Shown: piece by piece, positions 55,833 through 64,000 of the stretch
Layout of the letters: each line of letters starts with the position of its first letter
Numbering within the stretch: position 1 is the first letter of the stretch
Assembly (NCBI GenBank): GCA_002256245.1
Contig: NKIU01000004.1
Span: 326,494-390,493 of the forward strand
Source: Pseudorhodobacter sp. PARRP1
GTDB lineage: Bacteria; Pseudomonadota; Alphaproteobacteria; Rhodobacterales; Rhodobacteraceae
Reading direction: 5' to 3'
Length of the DNA: 64,000 nt
Notes under the pieces: model-generated
The model's input: only the letters and a program-made list of their open reading frames with translations
Told to the model about the DNA's origin: nothing
The model's database searches: none
Translations under genes and position numbers: made by a program

Positions 55833-55843
55833 ACACCCGCACC

Positions 55844-56662
55844 CTACCACCCAACGACCTTGCGCAGCATATTCAGGGCCACCAAGGTGATGAACAGCGC
55901 AAAGGCGCGTTTCAGCGGTTTGGGGTCCATCGCGTGGGCCAGTTTCACCCCCCAAGGCGTCGTCAGCATGGTCGATCCGATCACCACCAGAAACGCAGGC
56001 AAATTGACCGCCCCCACCGTATAGGGCGGCGCGTTTTCAATCGGCACGAACAGAAATCCCAGCACCGAAGGCGTGGCAATCAGCACCCCCAACCCCGCCG
56101 CGGTGGCCACGGCGCGGTGGATCGGCACGCCATACAGGCTCATCAACGGCACCCCGAACGTGCCGCCGCCAATGCCCATCATCGCCGAACAAAACGCCAG
56201 CACCGATGCCATCACCCCGCGCAGCGGCTGCCCCGGAAGCGCTGTCCCCAACCGCCAGCTCGGCCGCCCGAACGCCATGTAAAGCCCCGCAAGCCCCGCC
56301 AGCACCCCAAACACCACCTGCAACACCACCGATTTCACCAGCGATGCCACCAGCGTCCCCGCCAAAGCCCCGGCGATGATGAAGGGCGCCCAATCGCGCA
56401 GCATCTGCCAATCCACCGCCCCCTTCTTGTGATGCGACGCGACCGAGCGCGGCGAGGTCACCACGATCGTTGCCAGCGAGGTCGCCACGCAAATCTGCAT
56501 CAGTTGCGGCCCATCATAGCCCAGATGGGTGAAGGCGTAGAAAAACGCCGGTACCAACACGATACCACCGCCCACCCCCAGCAGCCCCGCCACAACCCCG
56601 GCCACGCCGCCAATCACGAACAGCAGCGCCACCATCGGCAAAAGTTCAGACATATCAGGCAT
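55844..56662 (-). CDS. TauE/SafE-family permease
   Basis: A 272-residue membrane protein with about eight helices, of the family exporting sulfite, sulfoacetate or related anions. GVAGVVAGLLGVGGGIVLVPAFFY and MMGIGGGTFGVPLMSLYG are the two repeated family motifs. The start at 56662 follows GAGGAG. No sulfur metabolism genes are adjacent, so the substrate is open. Confidence 0.9.
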   Translation of the reverse strand: MPDMSELLPMVALLFVIGGVAGVVAGLLGVGGGIVLVPAFFYAFTHLGYDGPQLMQICVATSLATIVVTSPRSVASHHKKGAVDWQMLRDWAPFIIAGALAGTLVASLVKSVVLQVVFGVLAGLAGLYMAFGRPSWRLGTALPGQPLRGVMASVLAFCSAMMGIGGGTFGVPLMSLYGVPIHRAVATAAGLGVLIATPSVLGFLFVPIENAPPYTVGAVNLPAFLVVIGSTMLTTPWGVKLAHAMDPKPLKRAFALFITLVALNMLRKVVGW

Positions 56663-56796
56663 GGCGGCTCCTCGTTCGGATGCGAAACTTTGGCCCAGAC
56701 TTAGCCCGATCATTCGGCGCATACCAGCCGTTCATGGCTTTCCCTTGGCCACAAAGCCAGCTAAACCCAGCCCCTTGTCTGACATTTGAGGTCGCC

Positions 56797-57996
56797 ATGC
56801 CAAAATCCGTATCCCTGATGCGCTATTCGCTGATCCTTGGGCTTGTCGCCGCCGTCGGGCCGTTTGCGATCGACATGTATTTGCCCGCGATGCCTGCGAT
56901 CCAATCAAATCTGGCCACCTCGATGCAGGCCGTGCAATGGACCATCGTGGCGTATTTTCTGGCGTTTGGCGTAGCCCAACTGATCTATGGCCCATGGGCA
57001 GATCAGGCGGGGCGCAAACCGCCGATGTATGCAGGCCTTGCGCTGTTCATGGCGGGCACCGTGATCTGCGCGCTGGCCCCCTCGGTCGAGATGCTGATTT
57101 TTGGCCGGTTTATCCAAGGCATCGGGGGGGCGGCCAATATGGTGGTGCTGCGCGCGATGATCCGCGATCTGGCGACCGGCGCAGACGCCACCCGCATGAT
57201 GTCCACCATCATGATCGTCATCGCGATATCGCCGTTGCTGGCCCCGCTCTCGGGCTCGGCGCTGATGGCGTTTGGCTCGTGGCGGCTGGTGTTCTGGGCG
57301 TTGCTGCTGGCCGCTGGGCTTAGCTTTTTCATGATCTATTTCATGGTTGACGAAACGTTGCCCGCCGAAAACCGCCAGAGATTTGACCTGACCACCATGC
57401 GCAAAGGCCTTGGCGTTCTGTTCACCGACCAAAGCTTTCTGGCGCTGACCTTTCTGGCCGGTTTTGCCTTTGCCAGCTTCTTTGTCTTCATCGCCTCGGC
57501 GTCGTTTGTCTATACGGGGCAATTCGGCCTTAGCCCGACCCAGTTCTCGTTCGCCTTTGCCATCAACGCCTTTGGCTTCTTTGCGGCGTCACAATTCGCG
57601 GCCACAATCAGCCGCCGCGTTGGCGCCAAGAAGATGATTGTGCGGGCAACCACCGGCTTTGCGCTGGTGACCTTCGCGCTGTTTGGTCTGGCATTGCTTG
57701 GCTTTGCCAACCTTTACGTGACCATCGCCGGGTTGTTCTTTGCCAACATGTTCCTTGGTGTGGTGCTGCCGACAGCGCAAGTGCTGGCGCTTGAAGAACA
57801 GGGCGAGCACGCGGGCCTTGCGGCGTCTTTGGGCGGCACCATGCAGATGGTGGCCGCAGGCGTGCTGGTGGCGGCGACCGGGCCGCTGATGGATGGCACG
57901 GTTGTGCCGATGCTGGGCGCAATCGCACTGTGTGGGCTGATTTCGCTGGCTCTGTCGCGGCTGATCCCGCGTCAGGCTGCGGTGGCCGCCGCGTGA
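56797..57996 (+). CDS. Bcr/CflA-type multidrug efflux transporter
   Basis: A 399-residue, 12-helix MFS exporter. Early FAIDMYLPAMPAIQSNL and the loop GPWADQAGRKPPMYAGL are diagnostic of the Bcr/CflA branch; RFIQGIGGAANMVVLRAMIRDL gives motif C-like features. Its 3' end overlaps the DusA-like gene by 25 bp (convergent). Confidence 0.92.
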   Translation: MPKSVSLMRYSLILGLVAAVGPFAIDMYLPAMPAIQSNLATSMQAVQWTIVAYFLAFGVAQLIYGPWADQAGRKPPMYAGLALFMAGTVICALAPSVEMLIFGRFIQGIGGAANMVVLRAMIRDLATGADATRMMSTIMIVIAISPLLAPLSGSALMAFGSWRLVFWALLLAAGLSFFMIYFMVDETLPAENRQRFDLTTMRKGLGVLFTDQSFLALTFLAGFAFASFFVFIASASFVYTGQFGLSPTQFSFAFAINAFGFFAASQFAATISRRVGAKKMIVRATTGFALVTFALFGLALLGFANLYVTIAGLFFANMFLGVVLPTAQVLALEEQGEHAGLAASLGGTMQMVAAGVLVAATGPLMDGTVVPMLGAIALCGLISLALSRLIPRQAAVAAA

Positions 57997-58997
57997 AGTT
58001 CGGCCAAAGCGGCATCCAGCACGTCAAGCCCCGCACCGGGCTTGTTGGCACGCTCTGACAGCACCCGGCGCCAACCGCGCGCGCCGGGACGCCCGGTGAA
58101 AGTGCCCAGCATGTGCCGGGTGATCTGGTGCAAGCGCCCGCCCTGCGCGATGTGGTCCTGAATGTAGGGCCGCATCGCCTCTACCGCGCCAAACGCATCA
58201 AGGCCTGACGCATCAAGGCCCGGGGCATCGCCCCAAAGCGCATCCGCACCGACCAGAACGCTGGCAGGGTCGTGGTAAGCCGCGCGCCCGATCATCACGC
58301 CGTCAAGCCCCTGATCCAGCAAGGCTTTCGCCTGATCAAGCGAGGTGACACCGCCATTGATACAGATCGTCAGATGCGGAAACGCCGCCTTCATGCGCAG
58401 CACAAGGTTATAGTTCAGCGGCGGAATCTCGCGGTTTTCCTTGGGAGACAGCCCTTGCAGCCACGCCTTGCGGGCGTGCACAATGAAATGAGTGACACCC
58501 GCCGCAGATACCTTTTCGATGAAATCGGGCAGCACCGCCTCTGGGTCTTGATCATCGACACCGATGCGGCATTTCACCGTCACCGGCACGCGGGCCTCAT
58601 CCATCATCGCCGCCACGCAATCGGCCACCAGCGCCGGGCGCTCCATCAGAACCGCGCCGAAACACCCCGACTGCACCCGATCCGACGGGCATCCGACGTT
58701 CAGGTTGATCTCGTCATAGCCCCAGTCGCGCGCGATGCGGGTGGCCTCGGCCAACGCGCGCGGGTCTGATCCACCGATCTGCAAGGCCACCGGATGCTCG
58801 GGCAGGCTGTAGTCCAGCAGGCGCTGCTTGGGGCCATGCAGAATGGCGGCGGCTGTCACCATCTCGGTGTAAAGCATGGCGCGGCGCGTCATCTGGCGGT
58901 GGAAAAACCGGCAGTGCCGGTCCGTCCAATCCATCATCGGCGCCACGCTCAGGCGGTGCGCCGATGAAACTGCGCGATGTTGCGTCAAGCCTTGCAC
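57972..58997 (-). CDS. dusA: tRNA-dihydrouridine synthase A
   Basis: An FMN enzyme reducing uridines in the tRNA D-loop. LSVAPMMDWTDRHCRFFHRQMT is the typical DusA start; NLNVGCPSDRVQSGCFGAVLM contains the catalytic Cys, and HARKAWLQGLSPKENREIPPL is DusA-specific. The start is uncertain: there is no ATG before the conserved region. GTG at 58997 gives 341 residues, in the normal range; TTG at 58988 or 59066 are alternatives. Confidence 0.9.
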   Translation of the reverse strand: MQGLTQHRAVSSAHRLSVAPMMDWTDRHCRFFHRQMTRRAMLYTEMVTAAAILHGPKQRLLDYSLPEHPVALQIGGSDPRALAEATRIARDWGYDEINLNVGCPSDRVQSGCFGAVLMERPALVADCVAAMMDEARVPVTVKCRIGVDDQDPEAVLPDFIEKVSAAGVTHFIVHARKAWLQGLSPKENREIPPLNYNLVLRMKAAFPHLTICINGGVTSLDQAKALLDQGLDGVMIGRAAYHDPASVLVGADALWGDAPGLDASGLDAFGAVEAMRPYIQDHIAQGGRLHQITRHMLGTFTGRPGARGWRRVLSERANKPGAGLDVLDAALAELHAAATAA

Positions 58998-59119
58998 GTC
59001 ATACCCATCAAAAGCGGCGCGCGCCGCAAGAGCGCGCAAAATAGCCGCAGCCCACCCAGAAGCCAAGCCGCTTTGCGCGCAACACCGCGCGGATCACCGC
59101 AGCGCGCGCGCCCTGCTGG

Positions 59120-60511
59120 CTAAATCCACCCCAGCAGCCGCCACCACAGATAATCCAGCGGCAACAACACCAGCACCGTCAAGGCCGCCAACCGCAGCAA
59201 AACCCGCGCCAGATGGCCCGCATTCTCGCCCGAAAGCCCCATCGCCACCACCAGAGGTGCGACCTGATACGGCAGCAGAACGGTGGAAAACCCCACCACC
59301 TGCGTCATCAACACGGCGGGAAGCTCAAACCCGCTGGCGTGCGCCAGACCCTGCGCCATCGGGGTCAGCACCGAGGGCACGCTTGGCACCGTCGTCAGCA
59401 CCCCCGTCAGCATTGCCATCAGCGACAGGGCGGCAAAGTTCTCCGCTGTCGCCCCCGGATGCAGCGGCAGCACCGCCTGCAAGCCCTGCCCCACCAGATC
59501 CCCCAACCCCGAGGCATTGACCAACGCCCCAACCGCCAGCGCGCCCACCACGAACAGCAAAAGCCCGAAATCAACCGCCGCCTTGAACGCCTGCGCCGAG
59601 ACCACGCCAAAGCCCGGGCTTAGCAACACCACCGCTGCCGCAAGCCCGACCCAAGCCGCATTCACCCCATGCACCGCATCCGTCATCCACAGCAGCAGCG
59701 TCACCAGCAGCACCCCAGCCACCCGGATCTGCGCCGCTTTGTCAGTCCCACCCGGCAGCGCCGCACTCTGCGTTGGATGCAGCGCCACCTCTGCCGGAAA
59801 CATCCGCAACACCAGCCATGCCGTGGCCGCCGATTTCACCAGCCCCAGCACCGGGTAATGCAACAAAAGGTAATCCATATAGCCGAAATGTGCGCCGTAG
59901 ATGGTCTCCGCCGCCCCCGACAGCACCATGTTGGGGATATTGGCGGGCAGGACCGCGAAACTTGGCATGTTGCACGCAACAGCCAGCGCCACCGCGATGC
60001 CAATCCGCCCGTTTGATCCGGGCGCAAACCCCGCCCGATCGGCCAAAGCCATGCCGATCGGCACCAGCACCACCGCCCGCCCCACCGACGAGGGCATGAT
60101 GAAACCCAGCACCATCGCAACCACGGTCAGCCCGCAGATCATCCGGGCGTAGCTTCCGTCCAGCACCGGTGCCAGCACTTGCGCCAACACCGCACCCAAC
60201 CCCGATGCGCTGATTGCAGCGCCAATCACAAATCCCGAAATGATCAGCCACACCGCGGTCGAGCCAAAGCCCGCAAACACCAGATCCGCCGGCGCAAGAC
60301 CGAACACCAACACCACCGCAAACAGCACCAGACTGGCAAAGTAGCTGGGCACAACACCGCTGGCCCAGAACCCCAGCGTGACCAGAACCACCGCCAATAT
60401 CCGCGCCTGCGCCACCGTCAGGCCCAAAGGTGCCCAAACTGCCAGTGCCAGCGCAAAAGCGATCAACACCGCCATCAGGGCTTGCTTGCCCGAAATTCCA
60501 ACCCGCTGCAT
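59120..60511 (-). CDS. SLC13/DASS-type anion symporter
   Basis: A 463-residue, 12-helix membrane protein of the DASS (sodium:dicarboxylate/sulfate) family. Family features are FAGFGSTAVWLIISGFVIGAAI, MPSSVGRAVVLVPIG and VPSVPSVLTPMAQGLA, where paired re-entrant motifs normally hold SNT-type sequences; here these are altered. It could carry dicarboxylates, sulfate or other anions. The divergent AraC regulator at 60578 may control it. Confidence 0.85.
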   Translation of the reverse strand: MQRVGISGKQALMAVLIAFALALAVWAPLGLTVAQARILAVVLVTLGFWASGVVPSYFASLVLFAVVLVFGLAPADLVFAGFGSTAVWLIISGFVIGAAISASGLGAVLAQVLAPVLDGSYARMICGLTVVAMVLGFIMPSSVGRAVVLVPIGMALADRAGFAPGSNGRIGIAVALAVACNMPSFAVLPANIPNMVLSGAAETIYGAHFGYMDYLLLHYPVLGLVKSAATAWLVLRMFPAEVALHPTQSAALPGGTDKAAQIRVAGVLLVTLLLWMTDAVHGVNAAWVGLAAAVVLLSPGFGVVSAQAFKAAVDFGLLLFVVGALAVGALVNASGLGDLVGQGLQAVLPLHPGATAENFAALSLMAMLTGVLTTVPSVPSVLTPMAQGLAHASGFELPAVLMTQVVGFSTVLLPYQVAPLVVAMGLSGENAGHLARVLLRLAALTVLVLLPLDYLWWRLLGWI

Positions 60512-60577
60512 CCATCAGCCCCTCTCATTGCTGCAACCACCCTAGCCGCATTGGCGCGACTGCGTTAGACCAGCATC

Positions 60578-61390
60578 ATGTCAAAACATATCGCTCAGAC
60601 GCCAAAACATCCCCCCAGCGCCACCGGGTATCTGCACGACCCGGCACGGCCTATTCTTGCGCATGGCCGCACCATGCCGGCGCAAAGCGGCATCGCGCCG
60701 CACCACCATCCCCGCGCGCAGTTGTTGTGGGCGACCGCTGGCGTGCTTCGGGTTACAGCATCGGCCGAGACGTGGATTGTTCCCGCAAGCCACGCCGTCT
60801 GGGTGCCCGCCGATATGCCCCACAGCGTGCAATCGGATACCGAGGTGCACATCCGCAATCTCTACATCGACCCATCGCGTCCCTTGCGCGCCGACAATCA
60901 CAGCTGCGCGGTGCTCAACCTCAGCGATCTGATGCGCGCGCTGATCCTGCGGCTGCACCGCGAAGATACCAGCGGCGCCTTCCCACCCCGCCTGCTGCGT
61001 TTGTGCGATGTGATCGCCGATGAGATCGAGGCATTGCCGCAAGCCCCGCTGCATTTGCCCGGCGGTCGGGACCCGCGCCTTTTGCGGATCACCCGCCACC
61101 TGATCAACCATCCGGATGAGGCGCGGCCTTTGCCCGAGCTTGCCCGCAACGCCGCCACCAGCCCGCGCAGCCTTGAACGCCTGTTTCGCCAAGAGACCGG
61201 CCTCAGCTATCGGCAATGGCGGGCGCGTCAACGCCTGCTGCTGGCCGTCGAGCGGCTAAGCCGCGGCGAAAGCAGCGCCACCATCGCCTACGCCTTGGGC
61301 TACCGCAGCCCCAGTGCCTTCACCGCCGCCTTCCGCGCAGCCTTCGGCACCCCGCCGCAAAGTTTTCTGAAATCTGAAACAACGCCATGA
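60578..61390 (+). CDS. AraC-family transcriptional regulator
   Basis: A 270-residue regulator. The N-terminal cupin effector domain includes HHHPRAQLLWATAGVLRVT and SHAVWVPADMPHSV, and the C-terminal double helix-turn-helix is ELARNAATSPRSLERLFRQE and SATIAYALGYRSPSAFTAAFR, the AraC signature. Sixty-six bp separate its start from the divergent symporter gene, the probable target. The inducer is unknown. Confidence 0.93.
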   Translation: MSKHIAQTPKHPPSATGYLHDPARPILAHGRTMPAQSGIAPHHHPRAQLLWATAGVLRVTASAETWIVPASHAVWVPADMPHSVQSDTEVHIRNLYIDPSRPLRADNHSCAVLNLSDLMRALILRLHREDTSGAFPPRLLRLCDVIADEIEALPQAPLHLPGGRDPRLLRITRHLINHPDEARPLPELARNAATSPRSLERLFRQETGLSYRQWRARQRLLLAVERLSRGESSATIAYALGYRSPSAFTAAFRAAFGTPPQSFLKSETTP

Positions 61391-61535
61391 CAGCGGCCCT
61401 GCCGCGCCAAACCACTAAAACTTATCTCAAATTTTTCATCTGTTCAAAAATATCCCACGGGGGACGCCGCATTGCGCCTGCGCAGTGCGGCGCGGGGGTG
61501 TGAAACCCCCGGCGCGCTCTCCGCCTGGGCCTACG

Positions 61536-63374
61536 CTATTCGCCCGGCAACTGCCGCACAGCCCCGGTCGCAGCCGAAGTTGCAAACAACCCATAAGCCC
61601 GCAACGCCTGCGACACCTTGCGCGCGCGCGGCTTGGCAGGCTTCCAGCCCTTGGCATCCTGCGCCGCCCGCCGCGCCGCAAGATCAGCCTCCGACACCGC
61701 CAGATGAATGGTGCGCGCCGGAATGTTGATCTCGATGCGGTCGCCTTCTTCCACCAAGCCGATCAACCCACCCGAGGCCGCTTCCGGCGACACATGCCCG
61801 ATCGACAGACCCGAAGTCCCGCCCGAGAACCGCCCATCGGTCAGCAACGCGCAAGCTTTCCCAAGCCCTTTGGATTTCAGATACGAGGTCGGATACAGCA
61901 TCTCCTGCATCCCCGGCCCGCCCTTCGGCCCCTCATAGCGGATCACCAGCACATCGCCTTCCTTGATCCAGTTCGACAAGATCGCCTCAACAGCCGCGTT
62001 CTGGCTTTCAAACACCCGCGCGGGGCCTGCGAACACCAAGATAGAATCGTCCACCCCAGCGGTTTTCACAATGCAACCCTCAGGCGCGATGTTGCCAGAC
62101 AGCACCGCCAAACCACCATCCTTCGAGAACGGCGTTTTCGCCGAGCGGATCACGCCCTTCGCGCGGTCAGTGTCCAACTCGGCCCATTTCCGGCTCTGGC
62201 TGAACGCCACCTGCGTCGGAACCCCCCCGGGGGCCGCCAGGAACAACTCGCGCACTTCCGGATGGTTTGAGCGTGAGATATCCCAATGGTCAATCGCCGC
62301 CCCCAAGGTCGGCGCATGCACCGTCGGGCAATCGCGGTTCAGCAAGCCCGCCGCATCCAACTGCCCCAGGATCGCCATGATCCCGCCCGCGCGGTGCACG
62401 TCCTCCATATGAACGTCCTGCTTGGCTGGCGCCACCTTGCACAGCACCGGCACCTTGCGCGAAAGCGCATCGATGTCGGTCATGGTGAAATCGACACCAC
62501 CCTCATGCGCGGCCGCCAGAATATGCAGCACGGTGTTGGTCGAACCACCCATCGCAATATCCAGCGCCATCGCATTCTCAAACGCGCCCTTGCTGGCAAT
62601 ATCGCGCGGCAACAGGCCCTTCTCGTTGCCCTCGTAATGCCGCTTGGTGATGTCAACGATCAACCGGCCGGCCTCCAGAAACAGCCCCTGCCGCGCCGAA
62701 TGCGTCGCAAGCGTCGAGCCATTGCCCGGCAGCGACAGCCCCAAAGCCTCGGTCAGGCAGTTCATCGAATTGGCGGTGAACATCCCCGAACACGACCCGC
62801 AGGTCGGGCAAGCCGCAGCCTCGATCTTCGCCACGTCCTCGTCCGACACGGATTCGTCCGCCGCCGAAACCATCGCATCCACCAGATCGAGCGCCAATTC
62901 CTTGCCGTCGATCACCACCTTGCCAGCCTCCATCGGCCCGCCCGACACGAACACCACCGGAATGTTCAGCCGCATCGCCGCCATCAGCATGCCGGGGGTG
63001 ATCTTGTCGCAGTTGGAAATGCACACCATCGCATCGGCGCAATGCGCGTTCACCATGTATTCGACGCTGTCCGCGATCAACTCGCGCGAGGGCAGCGAAT
63101 AGAGCATCCCGTCATGCCCCATCGCAATGCCATCATCCACCGCGATGGTGTTGAATTCCTTCGCAACCCCGCCCGCACGCTCCACCTCGCGCGCCACCAT
63201 CTGGCCAAGGTCTTTCAGATGCACATGCCCCGGCACGAACTGGGTAAACGAGTTCACAATCGCAATGATCGGCTTGCCGAAATCGCCATCCTTCATCCCC
63301 GTCGCCCGCCAAAGCCCGCGCGCCCCCGCCATATTGCGGCCGTGAGTGGTGGTTCTGGAACGATAAACAGGCAT
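61536..63374 (-). CDS. ilvD: Dihydroxy-acid dehydratase
   Basis: A 612-residue Fe-S enzyme of the branched-chain amino acid pathway, converting dihydroxy acids to 2-keto acids. The start [20 protein letters not shown] is canonical. Cluster cysteines are in [11 protein letters not shown] and [22 protein letters not shown]-terminal motif [20 protein letters not shown] is present. Length is usual. Expression may be coupled to a possible small reading frame just upstream. Confidence 0.97.
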   Translation of the reverse strand: MPVYRSRTTTHGRNMAGARGLWRATGMKDGDFGKPIIAIVNSFTQFVPGHVHLKDLGQMVAREVERAGGVAKEFNTIAVDDGIAMGHDGMLYSLPSRELIADSVEYMVNAHCADAMVCISNCDKITPGMLMAAMRLNIPVVFVSGGPMEAGKVVIDGKELALDLVDAMVSAADESVSDEDVAKIEAAACPTCGSCSGMFTANSMNCLTEALGLSLPGNGSTLATHSARQGLFLEAGRLIVDITKRHYEGNEKGLLPRDIASKGAFENAMALDIAMGGSTNTVLHILAAAHEGGVDFTMTDIDALSRKVPVLCKVAPAKQDVHMEDVHRAGGIMAILGQLDAAGLLNRDCPTVHAPTLGAAIDHWDISRSNHPEVRELFLAAPGGVPTQVAFSQSRKWAELDTDRAKGVIRSAKTPFSKDGGLAVLSGNIAPEGCIVKTAGVDDSILVFAGPARVFESQNAAVEAILSNWIKEGDVLVIRYEGPKGGPGMQEMLYPTSYLKSKGLGKACALLTDGRFSGGTSGLSIGHVSPEAASGGLIGLVEEGDRIEINIPARTIHLAVSEADLAARRAAQDAKGWKPAKPRARKVSQALRAYGLFATSAATGAVRQLPGE

Positions 63375-63383
63375 GGCTGATCC

Positions 63384-63518
63384 TCATAGCTTTAGCGTCC
63401 CGCAAGCGCGCAGGAACTCGGAGACCTTCATGCCCCCTGCCACCGCCCGCTTCAAGAGCGCAATCGCAAACGAAGCCACCCCCCGCCACAAATTTGCGCC
63501 CGTCGCGAACCCTGCCAC
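63384..63518 (-). CDS. Possible small protein upstream of ilvD
   Basis: A 44-residue frame from a GTG at 63518, ending 10 bp before the ilvD start. The product has a hydrophobic/amphipathic stretch (LWRGVASFAIALLKRAVAGG) and ends MKVSEFLRACGTLKL. Codon use is plausible and a G-rich sequence precedes the start. In-frame codons further upstream run into a repeat, so the true start is likely near here. No family recognised. Confidence 0.35.
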   Translation of the reverse strand: MAGFATGANLWRGVASFAIALLKRAVAGGMKVSEFLRACGTLKL

Positions 63519-63539
63519 CGCAGCGCACCCCCCACCCCC

Positions 63540-63761
63540 ACGCCGCCCCGGACCTGATCCGGGGCCTCCCCACAAGCGCAACAAAGGGCAGCGCCCGACC
63601 TCGGAACGACGCGCCACCAGAAGTTCGACACCCTTCACCCCCTCATAACCACGCCGCCCCGGACCTGATCCGGGGCCTCACCCCAAGCGCAACACAGGGC
63701 AGCGCCCGACCTCAGAAAGACGCGCCAACCGAAATTCGACGCGCTCTATCCCTCACCCCCT
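63540..63761. repeat. Two tandem 111-bp repeats with palindromic cores
   Basis: Copies at 63540-63650 and 63651-63761 are close in sequence and each opens with CGCCGCCCCGGACCTGATCC (palindromic core CCCCGGA-N5-TCCGGGG), followed by shared CAAGCGCAACA and GGGCAGCGCCCGACCTC blocks. The core also occurs as the arms of the 29395-29463 repeat. No gene is called in this stretch. Confidence 0.8.
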
Positions 63762-63874
63762 CCCCCAGAATTTCTGCTGGCCCCCTTGGCAATCGCGCCC
63801 TCCCGCCGGGAGATCCCCTTTCGGGCGACGCGGCGCTGCCCGGCGGGCTTCGACTTTGGTTTCGGGCAAGGGGG
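63762..63874. other. Non-coding stretch before insertion sequence
   Basis: About 110 bp, GC-rich, with a short hairpin CTCCCGCCGGGAG (63800 region) and a G-run just before the insertion-sequence end. I see no gene. Confidence 0.4.
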
Positions 63875-64000
63875 GGCTCTGTTGCACAATTCGGCCTGAA
63901 ATCGAGTTCCCCCTTCCCTTGGACGGACTCATCCCACGCGTTGAGTTTCAGGCGTTCCGAGAGCTGTGAAGCGGTTCAGGATTGCGGCCCGGATCTGTAG
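63875..64000 (-). mobile_element. Edge of an insertion sequence (continues past window)
   Basis: GGCTCTGTTGCACAATTCGG at 63875-63894 resembles the terminal inverted repeats of IS6- and IS5-type elements (GGCTCTGTTGCA-). Fifty-odd bp inside it a minus-strand reading frame ends, with a tail typical of transposase C-termini. The other end and the target duplication are outside the window, so the family is not fixed. Confidence 0.65.
63929..64000 (-). CDS. Transposase, C-terminal fragment (cut by window edge)
   Basis: Only the last 23 codons and the TGA stop are visible: LQIRAAILNRFTALGTPETQ followed by RVG. This resembles the C-terminal tails of transposases I recall from alphaproteobacterial IS elements. 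The gene enters from the right edge, so completeness and activity cannot be judged. Confidence 0.6.
   Translation of the reverse strand, partial: LQIRAAILNRFTALGTPETQRVG

Noticed and set aside
63494..64000. Open plus-strand frame running off the right end
   Set aside because: It crosses two repeat units and the insertion-sequence end, and has a Pro/Arg/Ser-rich sequence without domains.

Overview
The window looks like chromosomal DNA from an alphaproteobacterium of the Rhodobacteraceae (Rhodobacter/Roseobacter lineage). GC content is high and gene packing is dense. The order yajC-secD-secF-Mth938-like followed by ccmABCDG is typical of that family. Other pointers are a DddP-type DMSP lyase, a sox (sarcosine oxidase) cluster, RTX and Hint-domain proteins, and perfect CtrA-type sites (TTAA-N7-TTAAC). 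There is no rRNA, no tRNA that I can recognise, and no CRISPR array. The only mobile DNA is the edge of an insertion sequence at the right end.

Layout, left to right. 0-5.4 kb: a degenerate Hint protein, NAD(P)HX repair (nnr), nitrogen control and assimilation (glnB-glnA), and a membrane-anchored conserved hypothetical under a CtrA-like site. 5.4-16 kb: dddP, a double-CDGSH Fe-S protein, purB, an orphan fliG under a second CtrA-like site, an EamA transporter, an LpxL-like acyltransferase, a secreted DUF1223 protein and acnA. 16-26 kb: a Hint-domain protein, cytochrome c maturation ccmABCDG (minus strand), an aldo/keto reductase, and the Sec accessory operon yajC-secD-secF. 26-33 kb: an acyltransferase, serS, a TspO-like protein, and an outer-membrane/ribosome operon (yfgM-like, bamB, der). 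33-40 kb: an internally duplicated RTX protein facing a secreted caspase-TPR protein, an Atm1-like ABC exporter and a divergent ArsR regulator. 40-46 kb: a LysM protein, a LOG-family hydrolase, sodB-phosphoesterase-rarD, and two tandem secreted paralogues. 46-51.4 kb: soxBDAG, split by a proline-repeat membrane protein that carries its own terminator. 51.5-64 kb: ccmI-ruvX-DUF1289, an RTX-tailed glycoside-hydrolase-like protein, a TauE/SafE permease, a Bcr/CflA pump, a DusA-like synthase, an anion symporter with a divergent AraC regulator, ilvD, a pair of 111-bp repeats, and the tail of a transposase.

Working together: the ccm genes mature c-type cytochromes, with CcmI encoded 30 kb away. SecD, SecF and YajC support export, and BamB inserts outer-membrane proteins. 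DddP and sarcosine oxidase point to use of marine osmolytes and methylamines. The RTX and Hint proteins suggest type I-type or other surface secretion, but no secretion machinery for them lies in the window. I did not find one unmistakable new multi-gene system. The most interesting leads are the CtrA-like sites linking an orphan fliG to an unknown membrane protein, the insertion-like gene plus terminator in the sox operon, the caspase-TPR/RTX pair, the Atm1-ArsR divergon, a palindrome inside the probable sodB promoter, and several dispersed hairpin motifs.
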